DNA of 64,000 nucleotides from Sphingobium sp. SYK-6 (GTDB lineage Bacteria; Pseudomonadota; Alphaproteobacteria; Sphingomonadales; Sphingomonadaceae), in the NCBI RefSeq assembly GCF_000283515.1, contig NC_015976.1, forward strand, positions 1,054,001 to 1,118,000, read 5' to 3'. The notes under the pieces were generated by a model. The model saw only the letters and a list, made by a program, of their open reading frames with translations. It was not told the DNA's origin and made no database searches. The stretch's first letter is position 1. Every line of letters starts with the position of its first letter. Shown piece by piece: positions 43,735-53,003 of the stretch. Both the position numbers and the translations under genes were made by a program.

Positions 43735-44772
43735 TCATTCCCACTCCCGGATCAGACTGCCCAGCTGGGCAGGTGAGAGCGGCTGTTCCAGCTGGTCGCT
43801 CGTGCATTGTTCCGGCGCTTTGTCCGGCCGCCAGCGCAGCAGCCGCGTGCCGTGGCGGAATCGCCCGCCGGTCACCTGATCGTAGCGGACCTCGACGACC
43901 AGCGAGGGCTTGATCGGCAACCAGTCGGAGGTGCGCTTTCCGCTCCACCGGCTCGGCCCGCCAGGCGCCTTGCCGGTGAAGCCGGGCGGCGCGACGAGCG
44001 GCAACAGACGGTCTCGAAGTTCCCTGCGCTGGTCGCGCGCTATCGCGCTGGTGAAGCCGACATGATTGAGCTTCCCGTCCGGCCCATAGAGGCCGAGGAG
44101 CAGGGAAACGACCGCGCCGTCGGCTTCCCGAAAGCCGCCGACCACGCAGTCGGCCGTGCGCTGCTGCTTGATCTTGGCCATGGCGCGCTCTCCGCCGCGA
44201 TATGGAGCGTCGCGCCGCTTTGCGACAATGCCGTCCAGTGCGCCGCCGGTCCGGTCGAGCCAGGCCTTCGCCTGCCTGGCATCGCGTGTCATTGGAGAGA
44301 GGTGAAGGACGGGAGAGCGGATGGTGGCATGCCAGGCTTCCAGGGCCGTGCGGCGTTCTTCGAGGGGGCGGTCCGCCAGGCGGGTGCTGCCGCGATGGAG
44401 CACATCGAACAGCATGATCTCGGCGGGAGTTTCGCGCGAGAGGCGCGCGATCCGCGACGCGGCGGGATGAAGGCGCTGCTGCAGGGCGTCGAAGGACAGC
44501 ATGTCGCTCACCGGCAGGATGATCTCCCCGTCGAGGCTCAACGCCCGATCACCCAGAGCGCCGATGGCGGCGGCAAGTTCGGGAAAGAAGCGGGTCAGGC
44601 TCTTTCCCGACTTGGACTTGAGCTCCACATCCGGCCCATCCTTGAGGATCAGCACCCGGAACCCGTCCCACTTGGGCTCGAACTGCCATCCGTCCCCCGA
44701 TGGAAGCTCCGCGACGAGCCTGGCTTCCATCGGGAGTAGGTCATCAAACCAGGCGCGCAGCCTGCCCGCCAT
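43735..44772 (-). CDS. ATP-dependent DNA ligase (LigC/LigD-ligase type)
   Basis: A 345-residue ligase. Motif I with the adenylated lysine is FEPKWDGFR (K near 34), followed by LDGEIILP (motif III), DGIVAKRRDAPYRGG (motif IV) and KIKQQRTADCVVGGF (motif V). The C-terminal OB-fold is present (VGFTSAI; KPSLVVEVRYDQVTGGRFRHGTRLLRWR). No polymerase or phosphoesterase domain is fused, so it resembles stand-alone LigC used in end joining or excision repair. No ku gene is seen in the window. Its start overlaps the hemerythrin stop by one base (TGATG). Confidence 0.93.
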   Translation of the reverse strand: MAGRLRAWFDDLLPMEARLVAELPSGDGWQFEPKWDGFRVLILKDGPDVELKSKSGKSLTRFFPELAAAIGALGDRALSLDGEIILPVSDMLSFDALQQRLHPAASRIARLSRETPAEIMLFDVLHRGSTRLADRPLEERRTALEAWHATIRSPVLHLSPMTRDARQAKAWLDRTGGALDGIVAKRRDAPYRGGERAMAKIKQQRTADCVVGGFREADGAVVSLLLGLYGPDGKLNHVGFTSAIARDQRRELRDRLLPLVAPPGFTGKAPGGPSRWSGKRTSDWLPIKPSLVVEVRYDQVTGGRFRHGTRLLRWRPDKAPEQCTSDQLEQPLSPAQLGSLIREWE

Positions 44773-45350
44773 CAGGCGAGCTTCAACCCTTCCTTGTTCA
44801 TGCTCGCGGTGAGCCGGGCGCCCTCGGAATCCGAGATGGCAGCGGCGAGGGCGGGGAACAGCGTCTCCTCTTCCTCCGCGATATGGGTTTCGAGCGCCGA
44901 ACGCAACTCGCCGACCTTGGAGAGGAAACGCGGCGCATTGGGCGCCATCATCTCGAGCTCGAACAGGGCGTGCTTCACGTCGCCATGATCGGTGATGAGT
45001 TGCTCCGCTTCCTCGGCCAGCCCATGATCCCGCATGGCGGGGTAAATGACATTCTCTTCCTCGAAGGCATGCTTGCCGAGCAGATGCTTGATCTGCGTGA
45101 GCAGCATGGAGCGTTTCGCTTTCTGGGTCTCTTCCGTCGCTTCGAGCGCATCGAGCAGGCGGAACACGATGCGGTGCTCGGTCTGCAGCGCTTTCTGCCA
45201 GTCCCGTCGCAGCAGGCTGGGACCCTGGACAAGGAGCTTGCGGCCGAAATTGGCGGCGAGCCCTGCGGCCATGCCGATCGCAGCGAAGCCGACCAGCACG
45301 GCTGGAGAGGGAACGGCCTTGGGCCGGGCGAAAGCGTCACTGATTTTCAT
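44772..45350 (-). CDS. Hemerythrin HHE domain protein
   Basis: A 192-residue protein. A hydrophobic segment (about 18-34, VLVGFAAIGMAAGLAANFG) may anchor it to the membrane. Residues 55-170 form the four-helix HHE domain with di-iron ligands in TEHRIVFRLLDAL, KHAFEEENVIYPAM, ITDHGDVKHALFEL and THIAEEEETLFPAL. Such proteins bind O2, NO or iron and are often stress related. The start overlaps the treY stop by four bases, so it is cotranscribed with the trehalose genes. Confidence 0.9.
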   Translation of the reverse strand: MKISDAFARPKAVPSPAVLVGFAAIGMAAGLAANFGRKLLVQGPSLLRRDWQKALQTEHRIVFRLLDALEATEETQKAKRSMLLTQIKHLLGKHAFEEENVIYPAMRDHGLAEEAEQLITDHGDVKHALFELEMMAPNAPRFLSKVGELRSALETHIAEEEETLFPALAAAISDSEGARLTASMNKEGLKLA

Positions 45351-47635
45351 GTCGATTGCTCCGTCGCAAGGGGGACATCTAGAGAACCGCTGCCGGAGCG
45401 TTGGGTTTCCGGTGCTTTCGGGCGCATCCGGCGGGGCAGCTCGATGGCCATGGTGAAGCTCTGCTCCTGCCAGTCCCGCCGGACGTAGAGCGCATCGTCG
45501 CCCGCAGTGAGCGTGTATCGTCCCATCGCGAACAGCTCGGGCTGCTGGCGCCGACGGGCGAGCAGGTCGCGGGTCAGGTCCAGCTTCCGGGCATCGCGCG
45601 CGTCCATGTCCGCGCTCGCGTCCCAGTCGACCGGCCGGCGATTGTCGGGATCGGTGAGCGCAATGCTCGTCAGCTCGGTGCCCTGATAGATGTCCGGGAT
45701 GCCCGGGGCGGTCAGTTGCAGGGCCGCCTGCGCGAGGACGAGGTCGCTGTGGATCGCTTCGAAGGCCTGCCGCTCCTCGGCCGACCAGATGAGATGATCG
45801 GCGAGTTCCTGCATGAGACGAGTCGCGACCGCCGCGGCGCTTTCCTCCGTCTCGATCGCGGGATCTTCGTGGCTGGAGTTGTCCTTCGCTTCCCGCATGG
45901 CCTTTGCCAGATGGTCGGCACTGCGCGCATCCCTGTCCGGTTCCCGGTACATCATGAGCGCGACCTGCGCGGCATAGATGCCCCAGCGTTCCGGGAGCGC
46001 GCGCTCGGCCGCGAGCGTGCGCCCGCGCGCGTACAGCCGCTCGCCCAGCGCGGGCAGATAAGTGAGCGCGATGATGGCCGCGCGCGCATCGGCCGAGCGC
46101 TTGGTGTCATGGGTGGAGAGGCCCGTCAGCGCGCAGGGCGTTTCCTGCGCGCGGGCAGCCATGCGCTGCTCGAACGTGGCGGGGTCGGTCGGCTGGAGAT
46201 CCGGTTCGGCGCCGACCTCGCAAAAGGGGAGATAAGCGACAGAACGGAAGAACACCGTGTCTTCCTCCGATTTCGCGGTGAGGGCACCGGTCAGCTGTTC
46301 GAAGCGGGCGGCGAAGGTGCGGGCCTGCGGATCGTCGGGCGCCGAAAGCAGGTTGAACACCGGTCCGAGCGCTTCGCTCGGCAAGCGGTCCGCCCGGGCG
46401 GCTTCCAGCGCGCCTGCCAGTCGGGCACCCGGCGGCAGCGCGTCAGCAGCGTAGGAGCGATAGACCGGCCAGTGGAGAGCAAGCTGCGCAATGGCGGCCC
46501 GCACCGCCTGCGCGGCGGGAAGCGAAGCGGCAAGGGCCTGCGACGCGGCATGGCTCACGCGGTCCAGCTCGGGTGCGAAGACATGTTCGAGCAAGTGCGC
46601 CCGCACGGCCCGCACTTCGGCCCCGCTGTCTGCGGGGAGGCAACCATTCGCGGCCTCCCGAAGCGCCTGCAGTCCGTCCGGCGCGGTCAGGAGCTGCGTG
46701 ACGGGCGCCATGAATTCATAGCCGCTCATGCCCTCCACGGGCCAGCTGGACGGCATGGCCTCGCCTTCCTTGACGATCTTCTCCACCCAGATCGGCAGGA
46801 CCCCGACCGCGTCCCGGAGGCGGCGCAGATACGCGCCGGGGCGGGCAAGGCCATCGATATGGTCGACCCGCAGGCCCTGGATGTGCCCGGCCTGCACCTG
46901 CCGGATGATCCAGCGATGCGTGAAGTCGAACACGTCGGGGTCTTCCTGGCGGACCCCGATCAGGCTGCTGATGTTGAAGAACCGACGATGAGTGATGGCG
47001 TCCGCGCTGATCCGCCAGTGCCCCACGCTCCAGTGCTGCCGGTCCAGCAATTGCCGGAGGGTTTCACCGGTGAGCGCTCCGTCCGGCGGGAGCGCGGAGA
47101 GGGAGCCCTCGCGCAGGGGATAATCCTGATCATAGATGCGCAGCGCCGGCACATCCCCATCCCCGGCGAGCGAGATGTCGCCCGCCGCGAGCAGGTCCGC
47201 CGGCGACCCGTCCAGCACGGCGAAATGCAGGGGCCCCCTGCGCCAGTCGATGTCGAACATGGCGGCATAGCGGCTGGCGGGACCTTCCCGCATGACGTTC
47301 GCCAGATAGGGATTTTCGGGCGACAGCACCATGTGGTTGGGCACGATGTCGAGGACCAGCCCCATGTCGGCATCCCGGACCGCGTGGGCGAGCCTCTGGA
47401 ACGCGTCCTCCCCACCCAGCGCCGGATCGACCTCATTGGGATCGACCACGTCATAGCCGTGAGTCGAGCCCGTCGCGGCCGTGAAGAGCGGGGAGAGATA
47501 GAGGTGACTGATGCCCAGCGTCCGGAGCCAGGGGATGCGAGCGCGCACCGCGTCGAGGTCCACGCCGTTGCGAAGCTGGACGCGGTATGTGGCGACGAGG
47601 CCGGGGGCAGCGCGATGGGCCATAGCGCGTCTCAT
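45347..47635 (-). CDS. treY: Malto-oligosyltrehalose synthase
   Basis: A 762-residue GH13 enzyme that turns the reducing end of maltodextrins into a trehalose unit. Marks: YRVQLRNGVDLDAVRARIPWLRTLGISHLYLSP, IVPNHMVLSPENPYLANVMREG, nucleophile Asp in GLRVDHIDGLARPGAYLRRL, Glu in IWVEKIVKEGEAMP and GLSTHDTKRSADARA. It overlaps treZ by ATGA. Confidence 0.96.
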   Translation of the reverse strand: MRRAMAHRAAPGLVATYRVQLRNGVDLDAVRARIPWLRTLGISHLYLSPLFTAATGSTHGYDVVDPNEVDPALGGEDAFQRLAHAVRDADMGLVLDIVPNHMVLSPENPYLANVMREGPASRYAAMFDIDWRRGPLHFAVLDGSPADLLAAGDISLAGDGDVPALRIYDQDYPLREGSLSALPPDGALTGETLRQLLDRQHWSVGHWRISADAITHRRFFNISSLIGVRQEDPDVFDFTHRWIIRQVQAGHIQGLRVDHIDGLARPGAYLRRLRDAVGVLPIWVEKIVKEGEAMPSSWPVEGMSGYEFMAPVTQLLTAPDGLQALREAANGCLPADSGAEVRAVRAHLLEHVFAPELDRVSHAASQALAASLPAAQAVRAAIAQLALHWPVYRSYAADALPPGARLAGALEAARADRLPSEALGPVFNLLSAPDDPQARTFAARFEQLTGALTAKSEEDTVFFRSVAYLPFCEVGAEPDLQPTDPATFEQRMAARAQETPCALTGLSTHDTKRSADARAAIIALTYLPALGERLYARGRTLAAERALPERWGIYAAQVALMMYREPDRDARSADHLAKAMREAKDNSSHEDPAIETEESAAAVATRLMQELADHLIWSAEERQAFEAIHSDLVLAQAALQLTAPGIPDIYQGTELTSIALTDPDNRRPVDWDASADMDARDARKLDLTRDLLARRRQQPELFAMGRYTLTAGDDALYVRRDWQEQSFTMAIELPRRMRPKAPETQRSGSGSLDVPLATEQST

Positions 47636-49374
47636 TCCATTCTGACGGCAGCCGCGATGGAAAAGCGGCTGTCAGGTTGTGCTTCGACGAAGAAGGGGTC
47701 GAGGGGTGGTTCGATCGCGCCATCGCCGAGGGAGAAGCGCAAAAGCAGGCGCCCCGGGCCGAATGCCCAGGCGACATCGAACCGGGCACCCTCCCGCTCC
47801 ACCGTCACTGCGGGGGCGGCGGCGGGGGTGGGGGCAGGGGCGGCGAGCAGCGGCTGGACATGGATTTCGCGCAGTGCGAGCACATCGCGCGCGAAGGCCT
47901 CGTGGCGCAGCTGCCGCTCGGTCTCGGGACGACCGATCTGTGAGCGCAGCGCGGTCTCGGGCGCGTTGGGATCGGGCACGGTGCCGGCGAAGGCACTGAA
48001 GCGCTCGAATTCCCGCGCCCGGCCGGACCGCACAGCTTCGGCCAGCTCGCCCTCGAAATCGGTGAAGAAAAGGAAAGGCGCGTCGGTCAGGAACTCGTCG
48101 CCCATGAACAGCATCGGGGTGAAGGGCGAAAGGAGCGTCAAGGCCGTCACCACTCGCAGCGCGCTCTCATCGCTCACGAGATGATGGAGCCGTTCGCCTT
48201 CCGCGCGATTGCCGACCTGGTCATGATTGCCGAGGAAATTGATGAAAGCGCTGCGCGGCAGATCGGACGAAGGTTCGCCTCTCGGCTTTTCGCTGCCGGG
48301 TCGCGGCTGGCCCTGCTCGACATAGCCGTCGCGCAGCGCCGTCTCGATGTCGGCCAGCGGATCGACGGCGAAGGGCGCGTAATAGCTCTCGCTCTCTCCG
48401 GTCAGCAGGCAATGCACGGCATGGTGCCAGTCGTCGTTCCAGGTCCCGTCGAACGGGGCATCATCGTGAAAATAGCGGGTGAGATTGCGCTCGTCCTCAG
48501 TCACCAGATGGATCGGCCGGCCCCATTCGCGTGCCCGGATCGCGCGGCCGATGTCGTCGAGGATGTGGGAGTCGGATTCGTCGTCCATCGCATGGACGGC
48601 GTCGAGGCGCAGGCCATCGAGCTGGAATTCCTCGAGCCAGTAGAGGGCGTTCTCGATGAAGAACGCGCGGACGGCGGGTTCCTCATAAGCGATGCCCTGT
48701 CCCCAGGGGGATGTGCGCGAGGAATGGAAGAAGCGCGGGCACCAGGCCGCCAGATAATTGCCGGCCGGCCCGAAATGATTGTAGACCACGTCCAGCATGA
48801 CGGCGAGGCCGAGCCTGTGCGCCGCTTCCACGAAATGCTTGAGATCCTCCGGACTGCCATAAGCGTTGTGCGGCGCATAAGGCAGGACACCGTCATAGCC
48901 CCAGCCGCGCTGCCCTTCGAACTGGGCCAGCGGCATCAGCTCGATCACCGTGACGCCAAGCGACTTGAGGCGTGCCAGCCCGTGCCTTGCAGCGTCGAAA
49001 GTGCCTTCCGGCGTGAAGGTGCCGACGTGTAGCTCGTAGATGATGGCCTGATGCCAGGGCACGCCCTGCCACTCGGCGGTCCATTCGAAGGCCGTCGGAT
49101 CGACGAGGCGGGACGGGCCATGGACATCGCCTGCCTGCGCGCGCGCGGCGGGATCCGGATAAAGCTGGCCGTCCACCCGGAACAGATAGGTCTGGCCCGC
49201 CCGCGCCGCGGTGGTGACACTGGCCCAGCCATCGTCCTTGCGCGTCATGGGCGTCGCCACGCCATCCACCTCGACGGCGATCTCCCCGGCATCGGGCGCC
49301 CACAAGGCGAACCGCCATTGCCCGTCCGCGGCGGGTTCGGCGCCCCAGGAGCGGGGGAGGGCATGCGTGTTCAT
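47632..49374 (-). CDS. treZ: Malto-oligosyltrehalose trehalohydrolase
   Basis: A 580-residue GH13 enzyme that releases trehalose from maltooligosyl-trehalose. An N-terminal E-set domain (WRFALWAPDAGEIAVEVDG) precedes the barrel: MLDVVYNHFGPAGNYL, nucleophile Asp in GLRLDAVHAM, acid Glu in HLVTEDERNL and Asp in FLGNHDQVGN. ATG 49374 overlaps the glgX stop (ATGA) and gives the usual length. An open upstream extension is the shadow of glgX. Confidence 0.95.
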   Translation of the reverse strand: MNTHALPRSWGAEPAADGQWRFALWAPDAGEIAVEVDGVATPMTRKDDGWASVTTAARAGQTYLFRVDGQLYPDPAARAQAGDVHGPSRLVDPTAFEWTAEWQGVPWHQAIIYELHVGTFTPEGTFDAARHGLARLKSLGVTVIELMPLAQFEGQRGWGYDGVLPYAPHNAYGSPEDLKHFVEAAHRLGLAVMLDVVYNHFGPAGNYLAAWCPRFFHSSRTSPWGQGIAYEEPAVRAFFIENALYWLEEFQLDGLRLDAVHAMDDESDSHILDDIGRAIRAREWGRPIHLVTEDERNLTRYFHDDAPFDGTWNDDWHHAVHCLLTGESESYYAPFAVDPLADIETALRDGYVEQGQPRPGSEKPRGEPSSDLPRSAFINFLGNHDQVGNRAEGERLHHLVSDESALRVVTALTLLSPFTPMLFMGDEFLTDAPFLFFTDFEGELAEAVRSGRAREFERFSAFAGTVPDPNAPETALRSQIGRPETERQLRHEAFARDVLALREIHVQPLLAAPAPTPAAAPAVTVEREGARFDVAWAFGPGRLLLRFSLGDGAIEPPLDPFFVEAQPDSRFSIAAAVRME

Positions 49375-51482
49375 GGCTGGGCCGGCGCGAAGACGCAGAC
49401 GCTGGCCGGCTCGATCGCGACCGTGTCCCCGGGGCAGGGCTCCGGCGCGAAGGCTTCGTCCCGCGCGGTATCGACGACGCGGACCCAGCCCGTGACACCA
49501 TTGGGCGTGGGCAAGGTGAAGTCGAGCCCATCGCCGGCATTGAGGACGATGAAGAGCGCGCTGATATTCTCGTTCTCGACGAAGGGCGCACGGGCGGAAT
49601 GGTCGACGAACAGACCGAGGACTCGCAGCCCGGCCTGTCCCCACAGTTCCTCGTCCATCTCCCGGCCGTCCGGCTGATGCCAGGCGATCTCGATCCTGTG
49701 CTCCTCCGTGCTTTCGCCCAGCAGGAACATGTCTTGCGAGAGAACGGGGTGATCGCGGCGGAAAGCGATCATATTGGAGACGAAGTCGAGGAAGGCGTCA
49801 TCGCGACGGTTCCAGTCGATCCAGGCGGTCTCGTTGTCCTGGCAATAGACATTGTTGTTGCCGCCCTGCGAATGGCCGATCTCGTCACCGGCCAGCAGCA
49901 TGGGAACGCCCTGGCTGAGGAACAGCGTCGCAATCATGTTGCGGCGCCGGCGGGCGCGCGCAGCGATGATCGCCTCGTCCTCTGTTTCACCTTCGGCACC
50001 CATATTGTCCGACACATTGTTGTCGTGCCCGTCCGCCCCGTCCTCGCCATTGGCCTCGTTGTGGCGATCGTTGAACGAGACGGTGTCCATGAGCGTGAAG
50101 CCGTCATGGGCAGCGAGGAAGTTGATCGATGAGGTCGCGCCCCGGTCGGAATGATTGAACTGGACGGGGGAGCCGAGCAGATTGCCGGCCAGATCGCCCA
50201 CCATCCCTTCATCGCCCCGCCAGAAACCGCGGACCGTGTCGCGGAACTTGTCGTTCCATTCCCGGAAGGGATGAGGGAAGCCGCCCACCTGATAGCCGCC
50301 TTCGCCAACGTCCCATGGCTCCGCGATCAGCTTCACGCCGGCCAGGATCGGATCCTGCCGGATGGCGCCGAAGAATGTGCCTTCCCGGTCGAAGCCGGCG
50401 GCCTGGCGCCCCAGGGTGGACGCGAGATCGAAGCGGAAGCCGTCGACATGCATCACCTGCACCCAGTAGCGCAGGGAATCGAGCACCATGCGCAGCACCA
50501 TGGGATGGGCTACCGAGAGGGTGTTGCCCGTGCCCGTCTGGTCGAAGGAATAACGGGGATTCTCGGGGGAGAGGGCATAATAGGCCGCGTTGTCGAGCCC
50601 CCGGAAGCACAGCGTCGGGCCGCGCTCGGACCCCTCGGCCGTGTGGTTGTAGACCACATCCATGATGACCTCGATGCCGGCCCGGTGGAAGCGCTTGACC
50701 ATGTTCTTGAACTGGCGGATTGCCGAGGGCGCGCCGTCGCGCTGCTGGAGGAAGCGGGGCTCCGGCGCGAAATAGCCAAGCGTCTGATAGCCCCAGTAAT
50801 TGGACAGGCCCCGGTCGACGAGCGCGCGATCATCGAGGAAGAACTGGCAGGGCAGCAGCTCGATCGCGGTCACGCCGAGCTTGCGCAGATGGTCGAGGAT
50901 GGGATCGCTGACCATGCCCGCATAAGTGCCGCGCAACTCCTCGGGCACATCCGGGTGAACCATGGTGAGCCCCCGGACATGCGCTTCATAGATGACGGAT
51001 TCGGTCCAGGAACGGCGGATCGCCTTGTCATCCTCCCAGTCGAAGTCCGGGTCCTGCACGACGCTCTTGACCATGAAGGGTGCTGAATCGCGTTCATCGA
51101 AAGTGAGATCGTCGCCGCTTTGCAGGTCATAGCCCCAGAGCGCATCGTCCCAGCGGATCTGCCCGGCGACTTCCCGGGCATAAGGGTCAAGCAGCAGCTT
51201 GTTGGGATTGAACCGGTGACCTTCCTCCGGCGCATAAGCACCATGGGCGCGATAGCCATAAAGCTGCCCGGGCCGGACGCCGGGCAGATAGCCCGACAGG
51301 ATCGAGCCCTCGCGATGCGGCAATTCGAGCCGCTGGAGCTCTTCCGAGCCGTCCGGGGAGAACAGGCAGAGTTCGATGGCTTCCGCATTCTCCGAGAAGA
51401 CGGCGAAATGTGTGCCTTCGCCCGTGAATTCGGCCCCCAGCTCATGATGCAGCCTGTCGGGCTTCGCGAAGGCAAAAGTCAT
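49371..51482 (-). CDS. glgX: Glycogen debranching enzyme (GlgX/TreX)
   Basis: A 703-residue GH13 isoamylase-type debranching enzyme that cuts alpha-1,6 branches. Marks: EFTGEGTHFAVFSENAEAIELCLF (CBM48), VIMDVVYNHTAEGSERGPTLCFRGLDN, nucleophile Asp in VDGFRFDLASTLG, Glu in KLIAEPWDVGEGGYQVGGFP and Asp in LAAHDGFTL. AGGAGG lies 5 bases before the ATG at 51482. It feeds TreY/TreZ with linear glucans. Confidence 0.96.
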   Translation of the reverse strand: MTFAFAKPDRLHHELGAEFTGEGTHFAVFSENAEAIELCLFSPDGSEELQRLELPHREGSILSGYLPGVRPGQLYGYRAHGAYAPEEGHRFNPNKLLLDPYAREVAGQIRWDDALWGYDLQSGDDLTFDERDSAPFMVKSVVQDPDFDWEDDKAIRRSWTESVIYEAHVRGLTMVHPDVPEELRGTYAGMVSDPILDHLRKLGVTAIELLPCQFFLDDRALVDRGLSNYWGYQTLGYFAPEPRFLQQRDGAPSAIRQFKNMVKRFHRAGIEVIMDVVYNHTAEGSERGPTLCFRGLDNAAYYALSPENPRYSFDQTGTGNTLSVAHPMVLRMVLDSLRYWVQVMHVDGFRFDLASTLGRQAAGFDREGTFFGAIRQDPILAGVKLIAEPWDVGEGGYQVGGFPHPFREWNDKFRDTVRGFWRGDEGMVGDLAGNLLGSPVQFNHSDRGATSSINFLAAHDGFTLMDTVSFNDRHNEANGEDGADGHDNNVSDNMGAEGETEDEAIIAARARRRRNMIATLFLSQGVPMLLAGDEIGHSQGGNNNVYCQDNETAWIDWNRRDDAFLDFVSNMIAFRRDHPVLSQDMFLLGESTEEHRIEIAWHQPDGREMDEELWGQAGLRVLGLFVDHSARAPFVENENISALFIVLNAGDGLDFTLPTPNGVTGWVRVVDTARDEAFAPEPCPGDTVAIEPASVCVFAPAQP

Positions 51483-51516
51483 TGGTCCTCCTGAATTTGA
51501 AGTCTTCTCTCTTTTC

Positions 51517-52800
51517 TCAGCGGCGGCCGTTCGCGAGCAGCCGGAGGGCCGGGGCCTCGGTCCGGTTGCGATCGGTGGACGCAAGCAGGGGCCGGGGATG
51601 CAAGGCTGCGCCGTCCAGCCGTGCAAGATTGGCCAGGGCGCGCGCCGAGAGGACGTGGATGCCGCCCTCGGAAATGGTGCACCATCGGCCCGGTGCGCGC
51701 AGGGCGCGGTCCAGCTCGAACCCGTCGGGGAGAACCGCGTCCTGCGTCACGATCGCATCGTGGATCGTGACGTTCCGGCCGATCCTCGCGCCCGGCAGCA
51801 CGACGACATTGTCGAGCCGCGAGCCGGCGCCAATGAGCGCGCCATGCGCGATGGACGACCCGGTCCAGCTGAACACCGAAACGCTGTCCCGCGCGTGCGT
51901 CCGGGCGGGATCGAGAACCGGCATGGCAGCGACGTCGAGCGGAACGGGCCAGCTCGGATCGAGCGGCAGGGTCCCGCTGGCCATTTCGCTATGGACGCGA
52001 TGATAGGCATCGATCGTGCCGAGGTCGCGCCACAGGGGCGCGGCGTCCCTGCGACCGGGCAGCGTATAGGCATGCGCAAGCCGGCCTTCCACCATTTGGG
52101 GGAGCACATGCTTGCCGAAATCCAGCTCTTCATGGAGCGGCGCCAGCCGGTCCAGCAGGCTTTTCAGCCGCGACCAGCTGAACACGTAAATGCCCATCGA
52201 GGCCAGCGCGAAGCCGGGCCGGTCCGCAGATGACCTGGCGGTGGCGGGCTTCTCGAAGAAATCGACGATGCGGCCATCGTCATCCACCTGCATGATGCCG
52301 AATTCGCGAGCGGTTCCCACAGGCACATGCGCCGCGCCCACCGTCACGCCGGCGCCGCTCCTGCGGTGCGCGTCCATGAAGGGGCGGTAATCCATCTGGT
52401 ACAGATGGTCGCCGGCGAGGATGACCACGAGATCGGGTGCCCGAGCATCGATCGCGGCCCGCACCTTGCCGACCGCGTCGGCAGTGCCGTTGAAGCCGCC
52501 AAAATCGCTTCCATCCAGCAGTTCGATCCCGAGCGGACCACCGCGATGCCGGCTCTGCCAGCTCGCTTCGATATGGCTGCGCAGGCTTTCCGGCGCATAT
52601 TGCGTCAGGACCATGGCCTGCGCGATGGCCGAGTTCGAGACGTTGGCGAGCGTGAAGTCGATCAGGCGGCAGGACGGGCCGACCGGCAAGGCGGGCTTGG
52701 CCTGCGCATCCGTGAGGTCGAAAAGCCTGGATCCCCTGCCACCGGCAAGAACGATGGCCAGATCGCGCGAACGGACGGCCGGAGCAGTTGCTTGGTTCAT
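51517..52800 (-). CDS. glgC: Glucose-1-phosphate adenylyltransferase
   Basis: A 427-residue enzyme making ADP-glucose for glycogen. Motifs: IVLAGGRGSRLFDLTDAQAKPALPVG (17-42), VVILAGDHLYQMDYRPFM, FGIMQVDDDGRIVDFFEKP and LWRDLGTIDAYHRVH, with a C-terminal left-handed helix repeat (IAHGALIGAGSRLDNVVVLPGARIG). First gene of glgC-glgX-treZ-treY-hemerythrin-ligase. No glgA or glgB is in the window. A near-consensus EcfG promoter lies 50 bases upstream. Confidence 0.95.
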   Translation of the reverse strand: MNQATAPAVRSRDLAIVLAGGRGSRLFDLTDAQAKPALPVGPSCRLIDFTLANVSNSAIAQAMVLTQYAPESLRSHIEASWQSRHRGGPLGIELLDGSDFGGFNGTADAVGKVRAAIDARAPDLVVILAGDHLYQMDYRPFMDAHRRSGAGVTVGAAHVPVGTAREFGIMQVDDDGRIVDFFEKPATARSSADRPGFALASMGIYVFSWSRLKSLLDRLAPLHEELDFGKHVLPQMVEGRLAHAYTLPGRRDAAPLWRDLGTIDAYHRVHSEMASGTLPLDPSWPVPLDVAAMPVLDPARTHARDSVSVFSWTGSSIAHGALIGAGSRLDNVVVLPGARIGRNVTIHDAIVTQDAVLPDGFELDRALRAPGRWCTISEGGIHVLSARALANLARLDGAALHPRPLLASTDRNRTEAPALRLLANGRR

Positions 52801-52849
52801 TCTGACCCTGTGCGGACGGTGTTGACGGGGAGATGTTGACATCAGCCAC

Positions 52850-52874
52850 AACTCGCACCCGCGATCGCCGTTCC
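52850..52874 (-). promoter_or_regulatory. Near-consensus EcfG-type promoter of the glgC operon
   Basis: The minus strand reads GGAAC (52874-52870), a 16-base spacer, then AGTT (52853-52850), one base from CGTT, 50 bases before glgC. Confidence 0.55.
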
Positions 52875-52943
52875 CGCACTTGCGCTATGTTATCATCTGC
52901 CGTCCTCTCCCTGTCATCGCCGGTCCCGTCCGCCCGAAAGGAA

Positions 52944-52974
52944 ATGGCCCGCCATCAAGGGAAGGGCGGGCCAT
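52944..52974 (-). terminator. Intrinsic terminator of the DUF4142 gene
   Basis: Perfect 10-bp arms ATGGCCCGCC and GGCGGGCCAT, with an 11-base loop, are followed on the minus strand by TTTCCTTTC. The hairpin is 30 bases after the DUF4142 stop codon. Confidence 0.7.
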
Positions 52975-53003
52975 CCAGGCGGAAAGAGAACCGCTGCGGC
53001 GGC

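Noticed and set aside
45401..48184. A 927-codon open frame on the plus strand opposite treY and treZ
   Set aside because: It is the antisense shadow of two well-conserved enzymes in GC-rich DNA. Its product is low complexity, rich in Arg/Gly, and matches nothing.
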